The translations under genes and the position numbers were made by a program. Below, piece after piece: positions 50,350 through 57,635 of a stretch of 57,635 bases of DNA (position 1 is its first letter; every line of letters begins with the position of its first letter). Origin of the DNA: Gammaproteobacteria bacterium Gsub (lineage in GTDB: Bacteria; Pseudomonadota; Gammaproteobacteria; PS1; Pseudothioglobaceae); contig JYIN01000007.1 in NCBI GenBank assembly GCA_002007405.1, positions 1 to 57,635 of the forward strand, given 5' to 3'. The notes under the pieces were generated by a model. That model searched no databases. It worked only from the letters and a program-made list of their open reading frames with translations, and was not told where the DNA came from.

Positions 50350-50931
50350 CTAAGAGTTAATTTTATCCTCAGATCCTGATAACATCCTTTGGATATTACT
50401 TTTGTGGGTGTAAAAAACCCATAGGCAGATAGTGCTAATAATGTAGGTGGCGGCTGTATTTTGGGTGCTTAGGTAAAAATAGATGGGGGTGAGTAGAGTA
50501 GCAATGAGGGCTGCAAGTGAGGATACTTTTAGTACTTTGGCGATTAGTAGCCAAGTGAGTCCAAAACCTAAACCTGATAGATAATCAAGTGCTAACAATC
50601 CGCCTAGGAAAGTTGCCACTCCTTTGCCACCTTTAAAACCAAAAAAAATTGGATAGACATGACCTAAAAATGCACCGAGGGCAACAAATGCGGCATTAAA
50701 TAGGCTAAATTCTAAATATTGTGCAACTAAAACGGGGGCTGCCCCTTTTAACCCATCAAAAAGCAAAACAATGGCGGCTGGTTTTTTGCCAGCAATGCGC
50801 AGGACATTGGTGGCTCCTGGATTTTTTGAGCCCAAGGTTCTCGGGTTAGGTAATTTGAATAATTTACAAATAATGATAGCGCTTGAGATTGAGCCGATTA
50901 AATAGGCGAAAATAAGGATTACGCTTAGCAT
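50350..50931 (-). CDS. plsY: Glycerol-3-phosphate acyltransferase PlsY
   Basis: PlsY makes lysophosphatidic acid from acyl-phosphate in the inner membrane. The 193 residues contain the three PlsY motifs: GSKNPGATNVLR, the glycine-rich GFKGGKGVATFLGG, and the preceding GHVYPIFFGF. It is divergent from folB (38 bases between starts). The 211-base gap on its other side holds nothing recognisable. Confidence 0.93.
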   Translation of the reverse strand: MLSVILIFAYLIGSISSAIIICKLFKLPNPRTLGSKNPGATNVLRIAGKKPAAIVLLFDGLKGAAPVLVAQYLEFSLFNAAFVALGAFLGHVYPIFFGFKGGKGVATFLGGLLALDYLSGLGFGLTWLLIAKVLKVSSLAALIATLLTPIYFYLSTQNTAATYIISTICLWVFYTHKSNIQRMLSGSEDKINS

Positions 50932-50969
50932 ATAATTTTGGATTTTGAAAACAAAGCATTAATTTAAGC

Positions 50970-51323
50970 ATGGATATTGTCTTTATACAAGGTTTAAAAA
51001 TTGATACTGTGATTGGTATTTTTGACTGGGAGCGCAAAATTCGTCAAGATGTTGTGCTTGATATTGAAATGTCGGCTGATATTAAAGCCGCTAGTGAGAG
51101 TGACCACATTGAACAAACCCTAGATTACAAAGCGGTATCAAAACGCTTGATTGATTTTGTGCGTGGCAGTGAATTTCAATTAGTGGAAACTTTGGCACAA
51201 AAAATTACAGATATTATTTTGGATGAATTTGGGGTAGAAAAAGTCAAACTCACCCTTAATAAAGGCGAGGCAGTAACGGGCGCGCATGGTGTGGGCGTGA
51301 TTATTGAGCGCTGTCGTGGCTAA
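50970..51323 (+). CDS. folB: Dihydroneopterin aldolase
   Basis: This folate-pathway enzyme splits dihydroneopterin. The 117-residue protein has the family start (IFIQGLKIDTVIGIFDWERK) and the conserved Lys and Glu of the active site near EKVKLTLNKGEAV. It overlaps folK by eight bases, the following step of the same pathway. Confidence 0.92.
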   Translation: MDIVFIQGLKIDTVIGIFDWERKIRQDVVLDIEMSADIKAASESDHIEQTLDYKAVSKRLIDFVRGSEFQLVETLAQKITDIILDEFGVEKVKLTLNKGEAVTGAHGVGVIIERCRG

Positions 51324-51804
51324 GATTCATATCAATATTGGCTCTAACCAAAATCGCAGAGAAAATATTGCCATAGCACTAGATGCACTGAGGTTGAATT
51401 TTTTTGATGTAACCTACTCTGATGTATTTGAAAGTGCGGCTTATGGTTTTGAAGGTGCGGATTTTTATAATTTGGGGGTGAATGCCAGCACTGATTTGAG
51501 TATTAAAAATGTGTTAAAAATTTTGCATAATATTGAAAATAGACAAGGTAGAGACAGAAGTTGTAATAAATTTTCTTCGCGCCCAATTGACCTGGATTTG
51601 ATTTTATATGATAGAGTGATTGACAAAACCCAAAACTTACCCAGAGATGATATTTTAAAATACAATTTTGTTTTAGCGCCACTCGCACAGCTTGATCCAC
51701 AAGGAATCCATCCAGTGGAGGGTAAAACTTATTATGAATTATATGTAACCATGAAGGCATTAAAATCGTATAATATTGAGATTTTATTAAGGACAAAATC
51801 ATGA
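51316..51804 (+). CDS. folK: HPPK: hydroxymethyldihydropterin pyrophosphokinase
   Basis: Transfers pyrophosphate from ATP to the pterin, the step after FolB. IHINIGSNQNRREN at the start and SRPIDLDLILYD with the metal-binding Asp pair are the HPPK signatures. The start is probably GTG 51316 (VAKIHINIGS). TTG 51304 is in frame but further into folB. 162 residues. Confidence 0.9.
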   Translation: MAKIHINIGSNQNRRENIAIALDALRLNFFDVTYSDVFESAAYGFEGADFYNLGVNASTDLSIKNVLKILHNIENRQGRDRSCNKFSSRPIDLDLILYDRVIDKTQNLPRDDILKYNFVLAPLAQLDPQGIHPVEGKTYYELYVTMKALKSYNIEILLRTKS

Positions 51805-52421
51805 AAAAAATTGTTCATTTCAGTGTTGTTTTTTTTACTATTTTTTATACCAATTTTGTGGTTGCCAATTTTGTTGCAAATGAGGACTATATTGTATTAG
51901 ACAAGCCTGTTAAGACAATTACAGGGGCTAAAATTGAGGTACGGGAATTGTTTTGGTATTACTGCCCACATTGCTTTAATATTGAGCCATTGGTGCAAGG
52001 TTGGCTCAAAAAACTACCTGCAACGGCTGAGTTTGTGCGCCAGCCTGCGGTATTTTCCAAGCGTTGGGAAACAGGTGCGTTTTTTTATTATGTATTGGAA
52101 GAGTTAGGCGAATTAGACAGGCTACACAGCATTTTATTCAATGCGATTCATTTGCACAAAACACCACTCAGGGGTCAGAAAAATTTTGTTAATTGGTTGG
52201 TTAAAAATGGTGTGGACAGAGCCAAAGCCAACGCTGTTTTTGAGTCATTTTCAGTGCGGGTTAAAGTCAATCAATCTAAATTAAACACCCTTAAATATCA
52301 GGCAAATGGGGTACCTACTTTTGTGGTTAATGGCAAATATTGGGTAGATATTAAGCATGCAGGTGGCGAAGTACGGTTATTTAAAATCATCAACCACCTA
52401 ATTCAAAAAGAATCAAAATAA
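51801..52421 (+). CDS. dsbA: Thiol:disulfide interchange protein DsbA
   Basis: Introduces disulfide bonds in periplasmic proteins. A signal peptide (about 1-22) is followed by the redox motif Cys55-Pro-His-Cys58 in WYYCPHCFN, and the cis-Pro loop is in GVPTFVVNGKYW. The 206 residues are normal. It overlaps folK by four bases. Confidence 0.92.
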   Translation: MKKIVHFSVVFFTIFYTNFVVANFVANEDYIVLDKPVKTITGAKIEVRELFWYYCPHCFNIEPLVQGWLKKLPATAEFVRQPAVFSKRWETGAFFYYVLEELGELDRLHSILFNAIHLHKTPLRGQKNFVNWLVKNGVDRAKANAVFESFSVRVKVNQSKLNTLKYQANGVPTFVVNGKYWVDIKHAGGEVRLFKIINHLIQKESK

Positions 52422-52436
52422 CCGCTCAAAATTTAG

Positions 52437-53198
52437 ATGGCAGATAGGGTTTTGGTTTTATCTGGTCTTGACCCTTGCGGTGGTGCGGGTATTGCCGCTG
52501 ATATTGAAACTCTCAACCAATTTGCAGTTACTGCACTGCCGATTGTTACCACACTCACGGCTCAAAATACAAGGTCAGTTCAAGCCACACAAGCCATTGA
52601 TGCACAATTTATTGCCAAGCAAATACGCCATTTGCAAGTAGATATTGACTTTTCAGTGGTTAAAATTGGTCTGTTGTCATCAGGGGCACAAATAAAAACT
52701 TTTGCTAATTTACTTAAAGACAAAATAATTGTGCTTGACCCCATCATTAGAGCCAGTAGCAATTCAGATAAAGGCGATTTTTTAAATTCCGAATTACTTT
52801 TGATTTTAAAGCGTGAATTATTGCCAATCACAACAATCATCACCCCAAATTTAGCGGAATTACAAGCCCTCTCAGGCGAAAAAAACGAGCATTTGGCACT
52901 TACCAGCTTACCCTGTGAGTGGGTTTTACTTACTACCACAGACAGCTCGGATAAAAAAATACAGCATCGTCTATATCGCTATTCACAATTAGTCCAGCGT
53001 TTTAATTATCAAAAACTTGCTGGCAATTATCATGGTTCAGGCTGTACACTTTCAAGTGCCATTAGTGCGTTATTGGCTTTAGGCGTGGATATGCAAAGCA
53101 CTTGCAAGCGCGCGCTAGACTACACTTACCAAACTTTGTTAAACGCTAAAGAGATAGGTAAAATGCAGCTTCACCCTAGCCGAGAAAAACCATTATGA
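52437..53198 (+). CDS. thiD: Hydroxymethylpyrimidine (phosphate) kinase
   Basis: Thiamine-pathway kinase of the ribokinase fold. GLDPCGGAGIAADIETL near the start, TPNLAELQALSG in the middle and the nucleotide/anion hole YHGSGCTLSSAISALLALG. 253 residues. Its stop overlaps the hisC start by four bases. Confidence 0.9.
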   Translation: MADRVLVLSGLDPCGGAGIAADIETLNQFAVTALPIVTTLTAQNTRSVQATQAIDAQFIAKQIRHLQVDIDFSVVKIGLLSSGAQIKTFANLLKDKIIVLDPIIRASSNSDKGDFLNSELLLILKRELLPITTIITPNLAELQALSGEKNEHLALTSLPCEWVLLTTTDSSDKKIQHRLYRYSQLVQRFNYQKLAGNYHGSGCTLSSAISALLALGVDMQSTCKRALDYTYQTLLNAKEIGKMQLHPSREKPL

Positions 53199-54256
53199 GT
53201 TTTATTGACAGTTGGCTAAGAGCCGACATTAAGGAAATTGACGCTTATCATGTGCCGCAATCTGATAATTTACTTAAATTAGATGCGATGGAATCCCCCT
53301 TTCCTTTATCTGACAAACTAATTAGCCGATATTTAGAACATTTAGCTACTGTTCAATTCAACCGTTATCCTGAATCTAGGGCTATCAATCTGCAGCAAAC
53401 TTTGCGTGAGTTAATGGGCATTCCTGCCGAACTCGGCATATTGTTAGGCAATGGTTCTGATGAGTTAATTCAGCTTTTAACTTTGGCTTGTGGGGCAGAT
53501 GCAACAATTTTAAGTTTTGAGCCAAGTTTTGTGATGTATGAGCGGGTTGCAAAATTCACCCGCCTTAATTATCAAGCCGTGGCACTCACTGATGATTTTG
53601 AGATTGATTTGGCGAAAACGCTGATAATGATTGACAAACACCAACCCAAACTGATTTTTATCGCTTATCCAAACAATCCAACTGGGAATGCCTTTAATCG
53701 TCTTACAATTGAGAAAATAATCGCTGCAACCAATGCGCTGGTGGTATTAGATGAGGCGTATTATGCGTATGCAGATGATAGTTTTTTGGCAGATGTTACA
53801 CAGTATACAAATTTGGTTTTATTGCGAACCGTTTCTAAAATCGGCTTTGCGGGGCTGCGATTGGGTTTATTGATTGGTAGCCAAGATACAATTGCCGAGT
53901 TAAACAAATTAAGATTGCCTTATAATATGAATACCCTGACTCAATGTAGTGCTGATTTTTTGTTACGCGAAAAATCCCAAATTAACAAAAATATAAAGCG
54001 TATTATCCATGAACGCGGTGTTTTATCCGCTAAATTGCAAGCCATTTACGGTTTAAAAGTTTATCCATCACAAGCAAATTTTATTTTATTCAAAGCACCA
54101 GATGCCGAGCGTTTATTTGCTTATTTACAAGCGTGTGGCATATTGATTAAAAACTTCAATAACATCCCAAAATTAACCCACTATTTGCGCGTAACCATCG
54201 GAGATTCCGAGCAAAACCAGCAATTTATTCAAACCGTCAAAAACTTCTATGATTGA
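53195..54256 (+). CDS. hisC: Histidinol-phosphate aminotransferase
   Basis: PLP enzyme of histidine synthesis. NPTGN (Asn contact), DEAYYAYA and the PLP lysine in RTVSKIGFAGLRLG are typical of HisC. The 353 residues are complete. It lies outside a his operon, overlapping nif3 by eight bases. Confidence 0.9.
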   Translation: MSFIDSWLRADIKEIDAYHVPQSDNLLKLDAMESPFPLSDKLISRYLEHLATVQFNRYPESRAINLQQTLRELMGIPAELGILLGNGSDELIQLLTLACGADATILSFEPSFVMYERVAKFTRLNYQAVALTDDFEIDLAKTLIMIDKHQPKLIFIAYPNNPTGNAFNRLTIEKIIAATNALVVLDEAYYAYADDSFLADVTQYTNLVLLRTVSKIGFAGLRLGLLIGSQDTIAELNKLRLPYNMNTLTQCSADFLLREKSQINKNIKRIIHERGVLSAKLQAIYGLKVYPSQANFILFKAPDAERLFAYLQACGILIKNFNNIPKLTHYLRVTIGDSEQNQQFIQTVKNFYD

Positions 54257-54989
54257 TTATAAAACCTTGTGGCAATATTGTGATGATTATCTAAATGTGG
54301 ATAAATTTGATGATTATTGCCCAAATGGCTTGCAGATTGAGGGCAAGTTTGAGATTAGGAAAATCGTTGCTGGGGTGAGTGTGAATTTTCCCTTGATTGA
54401 AAAAGCCATTGATGAAAAAGCCGATGCTGTGTTTGTTCATCATGGATTTTTTTGGAAAAATGAAGATGAGAAAATTACTGGGATTAAAAAAAATCGCATC
54501 AAGGCACTATTAGACCACAATATCAATCTTTTTGCCTATCACCTGCCACTTGATGCCCACTCGCTGGTTGGCAATAATATTGAGTTGGCAAAGCGTCTCA
54601 AAATTCAAAATCCTACCCCTATTGGAGATACTTTGGTTTGGCAAGGAGAGGTTGATTTATCCTTGTCAGCGTTTGCACTAAGCGTTGAAAAATCTCTAAA
54701 TCGTCCGCCACTGGTATTTGGCAATAACAACAAACTGATTAAAAAAGTCGCTTGGTGTACAGGTGGGGCACAAACTTATATTGAGCATGCTATAAAAATC
54801 GGTGCCGACTGTTTTCTTAGTGGTGAAGTCTCAGAACAAATCCCAGCCATTGCCAAAGAGAATAATATTGCTTTTATCTCTGCTGGACATCACGCAACCG
54901 AGCGTTATGGTGTACAGGCCTTGTGTCAGCATCTAAGTGAGAAATTTGCATTAGAGTATCAATTTGTTGAGATTGACAACATTGTCTAG
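54249..54989 (+). CDS. Nif3-like dinuclear metal protein (YbgI family)
   Basis: The 246-residue protein has the metal-binding His residues of the Nif3/YbgI family: VHHGFFWKN, AYHLPLDAH and SAGHHATERYG. The function of the family is uncertain (possible GTP cyclohydrolase-like or repair role). It ends the coupled run folB-folK-dsbA-thiD-hisC-nif3. Confidence 0.9.
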   Translation: MIDYKTLWQYCDDYLNVDKFDDYCPNGLQIEGKFEIRKIVAGVSVNFPLIEKAIDEKADAVFVHHGFFWKNEDEKITGIKKNRIKALLDHNINLFAYHLPLDAHSLVGNNIELAKRLKIQNPTPIGDTLVWQGEVDLSLSAFALSVEKSLNRPPLVFGNNNKLIKKVAWCTGGAQTYIEHAIKIGADCFLSGEVSEQIPAIAKENNIAFISAGHHATERYGVQALCQHLSEKFALEYQFVEIDNIV

Positions 54990-55037
54990 ATGATAGATAC
55001 AAAGTTAGAAAACTATTGCTATCAAAATATTCTTAAC

Positions 55038-55076
55038 GAGCCCCTTGCATAGTTATGAATGATTACTATGGTTAAA
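55038..55076. repeat. IS5-like end sequence (possible remnant)
   Basis: GAGCCCCTTGCATAGTTATG at about 55038-55057 resembles one end of the dispersed palindrome and of IS5-type terminal repeats, with a partial inverted match downstream (ACTATGG). No transposase is near. Confidence 0.3.
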
Positions 55077-55084
55077 AAATTAGC

Positions 55085-55621
55085 CTAATTTGGATAATCC
55101 AAGTGTTCTATCATATCAATCTCAATTGTGTTGATGGCGTTTGTTTCTTGTCTGAGTTGTTCGGCAATGGTGAATAAATCATGGCTACCCACTGCATAAA
55201 ATACGGTATTTATTAACTCAAATTTATCACTGATTTCTAAGCCATAAGTTTGAGCGATGGTTTGTGCTTGACTCATATCTTTAAATGTTACAACTAGTTT
55301 TCCAGTGAGCACCGCAATATCGTTTGTGCGTTGGTTGCGTACAATCTGAAAGCTATTTTCTGAGGGCAAGGTCATCGTTTGACTGGTAGTCAATGAGGGA
55401 TTAACAAAAAACTTATAAGGACCTTTTTTTCCAATCAGCTTAATTTCATCATCAGGGCTATTATCGTTATTATTTTTTTGTGCATAACCATTTTGGATCA
55501 ATTGGTAGGTAGTGTTTCTGATTTTAAAAGTAGTGGTATTTTGTGCTCCAAAACTTGACTCAGCTTGGGTAAATTCCCAAGTGTTTAGGATAAATAGTAG
55601 TAATAAAATTTGGATTTTCAT
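55085..55621 (-). CDS. Putative external chaperone/propeptide of the adjacent protease
   Basis: The 178-residue protein has a signal peptide (MKIQILLLLFILNTWEFTQA). Its C-terminal half (KLVVTFKDMSQAQTIAQTYGLE, then NAINTIEIDMIEHL) has the beta-alpha-beta pattern of subtilisin propeptides such as I9 or fervidolysin. It follows the protease gene by eight bases on the same strand. In Aeromonas sobria a separate ORF2 chaperone folds the kexin-like ASP protease, and this pair looks alike. The role is inferred from context and pattern. Confidence 0.6.
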   Translation of the reverse strand: MKIQILLLLFILNTWEFTQAESSFGAQNTTTFKIRNTTYQLIQNGYAQKNNNDNSPDDEIKLIGKKGPYKFFVNPSLTTSQTMTLPSENSFQIVRNQRTNDIAVLTGKLVVTFKDMSQAQTIAQTYGLEISDKFELINTVFYAVGSHDLFTIAEQLRQETNAINTIEIDMIEHLDYPN

Positions 55622-55629
55622 CTTGCCCC

Positions 55630-57635
55630 CTAATGTCCAAAAAATCTAATTGACCAATTATTTAATGTACCCTCATCTCGATCAAATATATCTACTATTT
55701 TAACAGTCCAAGCACCATTTGAGCTTTCCCCATAAAAAGCATTAGACAATAGCACCATATCTAAGTCATTGCCTCCTCCAAAAATGCTGGCAGCGGTAAA
55801 TAACACACTTTTTGTGCCACTTGGAGATGTTATCTCAATATTTAAGTCTATAACATCAGAATGTGTTATATCAACTTTTATTTGTACTGCTTCAATGGTT
55901 ATATTGTCAGTATGTGTAATGGTGTGGGTAGTGCCCGTTGCGCTGTCATCTGGGATGTTTAATCTAATATCACCACTATCAATCCAATTGCTGGTGGTAA
56001 ATGTTCCCAAACTACCAGTAACATAATTTCTTGCAGCATTCACCGCATTTGCCGCATTTATCCTGCCAAAGCCATAATGATTATGGAATGTGTATCCAGC
56101 ATCATTGGTTAGCCATGCAGGGTCAATAATATAACCATTGAGGATGACTGGAGAAAAATCAGCATCCACTTGGTCTGAGGTAGTGGCAAGGATGTGCTTT
56201 ACATCACGCCAAGTAAGACTGGGATTGGCTTGCAATATCAATGCAATAGTGCCACTCAGAATAGGAGCCGCACTGGAAGTGCCATTAAATATAGAAGTGT
56301 AATTACATGATTGATTTTCAGCATGTGGATTATTACCATTTTCAAAGCTATTCGCAGGATTATTGCCAGAGCGAACATACCCCAGGAGACAGCCTGATTG
56401 GTCTGTGGTTATCATTGCTGGATTATGCCTGCCGTCTTCTCCACCAGGCGATGATACCCATAAACTAGAACCCGGGGTTGAATAACTTGCCCTCACACCT
56501 CGTGCATCTAATGCACCCACTACAGTATTATAAGGTAATGTATTATATGGATCCATATTGGCATTTTGGCAGCTAACTGGTATCATCGGGGCAATCAAAC
56601 AAATTAAATCTAACACCTCGCTAAATCCATTGCCAGAAGATTTGACATAAATAGCACCTTTTCCCCCTCTAAGATTAGTAACACCCGATAGATAAGCTGC
56701 CTCTCTTACTGGATTGACCAATCCATCATCTATCATATTGGAAGAAAAACTTTGGTTAAAAATATCAACATCACTTGAATAATTCGCTCCACCTAAAGCG
56801 TTAGTGTAATTTTGAATGGATTGAAATCGTAAAACATTAAAGCCTTTTAATGACATCATTGGCGCAACGCCGCGACTGCCTATATTATTCCAACCCGTAG
56901 CAGCTGCTAAACCCGCAACACTAGTGCCATGATCTCCTTCTATGATTAAATTAGTTGGGTTGCTGTCTCCGTCTATAAAATCGTAGGAGCCATCTACCAC
57001 CACATTGGCCACTAAATCTTCATGGGCAATTTCTAAACCGCTGTCCAATATTGCCAAAATGATACCTTTGCCATTAATACCGCTACTAATGACTGGATTA
57101 AGATTAATATCCTCACCAGCTATGCCACTATCAGTGGCAAAATTTCTCTGCCCAGTGTTATTTAGATGCCAAGCGTGTTGATATAATGGGTCTGTATTAA
57201 GGTTAATCCTAATATCTGCAGTAGCGGTCTTAGCCCCATCACTGACCGAGAATGTAAATAAATCAAAATCAGTGTTATTTACACCTGAATGAGTTGTATA
57301 AGTGTAAGATCCGGTGTTTATATCAGTAATACTTGCCACACCTAATACGCTCTGGCGTGAGATACTATAAGTCAAACTCCCTCCTTCTGCATCGCTTGCA
57401 ATAAGGCGCCCAGTAAACACTGTTTGTTGCTGTGGTAGTAAATTAATTGTAATACTTGCAGTATTTGCTATTGGTGCTAAGTTTAAGGCGATAACACGCA
57501 CAGTTCTAATAACAGGGGTGGCAACATTACCAGTGGTGTCAGTGGCAGTGTAGGTTAGGGTATAAACCCCAACTGCGCCAGTATCTACCCTACCTGATAC
57601 ATTTGCAGTAAAAGTGCCATCAGCACTGTCGCTCA
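55630..57635 (-). CDS. Subtilisin/kexin-like S8 protease with P-domain (5' end outside the window)
   Basis: The frame is open to the window edge, so the N-terminus is missing. Upstream of GTG 57501 it still reads adhesin-like repeat sequence (YTLTYTATDTTGN). Then come a cadherin-like domain, the S8 domain and the P-domain. Counting from 57501, the triad is Asp153 (ILDSGLE), His191 (GDHGTSVAG) and Ser409 (NGTSSAAP). The proprotein-convertase P-domain (about 505-622) ends in NNWSIRFFGH. The repeats in front of the protease suggest a large secreted or surface-attached enzyme. Confidence 0.85.
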   Translation of the reverse strand, partial: SDSADGTFTANVSGRVDTGAVGVYTLTYTATDTTGNVATPVIRTVRVIALNLAPIANTASITINLLPQQQTVFTGRLIASDAEGGSLTYSISRQSVLGVASITDINTGSYTYTTHSGVNNTDFDLFTFSVSDGAKTATADIRINLNTDPLYQHAWHLNNTGQRNFATDSGIAGEDINLNPVISSGINGKGIILAILDSGLEIAHEDLVANVVVDGSYDFIDGDSNPTNLIIEGDHGTSVAGLAAATGWNNIGSRGVAPMMSLKGFNVLRFQSIQNYTNALGGANYSSDVDIFNQSFSSNMIDDGLVNPVREAAYLSGVTNLRGGKGAIYVKSSGNGFSEVLDLICLIAPMIPVSCQNANMDPYNTLPYNTVVGALDARGVRASYSTPGSSLWVSSPGGEDGRHNPAMITTDQSGCLLGYVRSGNNPANSFENGNNPHAENQSCNYTSIFNGTSSAAPILSGTIALILQANPSLTWRDVKHILATTSDQVDADFSPVILNGYIIDPAWLTNDAGYTFHNHYGFGRINAANAVNAARNYVTGSLGTFTTSNWIDSGDIRLNIPDDSATGTTHTITHTDNITIEAVQIKVDITHSDVIDLNIEITSPSGTKSVLFTAASIFGGGNDLDMVLLSNAFYGESSNGAWTVKIVDIFDRDEGTLNNWSIRFFGH

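Overview
The window comes from an AT-rich gammaproteobacterium. Gene content points to a chemolithoautotrophic sulfur-oxidiser relative such as the SUP05/Thioglobus clade or a mussel thiotrophic symbiont: glycolate oxidase with a glyoxylate aminotransferase, a beta-carbonic anhydrase, a large Pst system, and a rubrerythrin/DUF3501/Fe-S module. This placement is inference from gene content only. No tRNA, rRNA, CRISPR or transposase was seen.

Region 1-14477 is an accessory region built as an integron gene-cassette array. Fourteen complete or degenerate attC sites separate one- or two-gene cassettes that all read on the + strand, and no integrase lies in the window. Cassettes in order: Fic AMP-transferase, PsiE-like membrane protein, sulfotransferase, HemN, a Fur-controlled exported protein, a Tat-type intradiol dioxygenase, a broken NYN-domain gene with its own promoter and terminator, a HaeIII-type restriction-modification (R-M) pair, an MjaI-type R-M pair (endonuclease frameshifted, methyltransferase fused to a nuclease-like domain), a glycosyltransferase-like gene, a GNAT acetyltransferase, a third R-M pair, a near-empty cassette, and a frameshifted DUF1772 membrane protein. 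Three R-M systems in 7 kb make the array a small defence island.

Region 14479-30968 is core: carbonic anhydrase, the pstSCAB-phoU operon on the - strand, pnp (interrupted by an in-frame TAA), msbA, pyrG, gor, and the DUF3501/Fe-S/rubrerythrin group. Region 30965-35445 holds glycolate oxidase glcDEF (GlcE strikingly short), divergent from a glyoxylate aminotransferase, then a ferredoxin. Together these form a glycolate salvage route of the kind needed when RuBisCO oxygenates.

Region 35535-57635 is mixed core: a cyclophilin-FKBP fusion, mraY, dCMP deaminase, prfC, a His-rich exported protein, a frameshifted Ig-repeat lipoprotein and a second DUF1566 protein, gyrA, lpdA-aceF, an ABC-2 exporter, plsY, folB-folK-dsbA-thiD-hisC-nif3, and at the right edge a truncated subtilisin/kexin-like protease with a candidate separate propeptide-like chaperone. 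Several genes carry single-base lesions (NYN, MjaI-like, DUF1772, lipoprotein, pnp). They could be genuine decay or sequencing error, and the sequence alone cannot decide.
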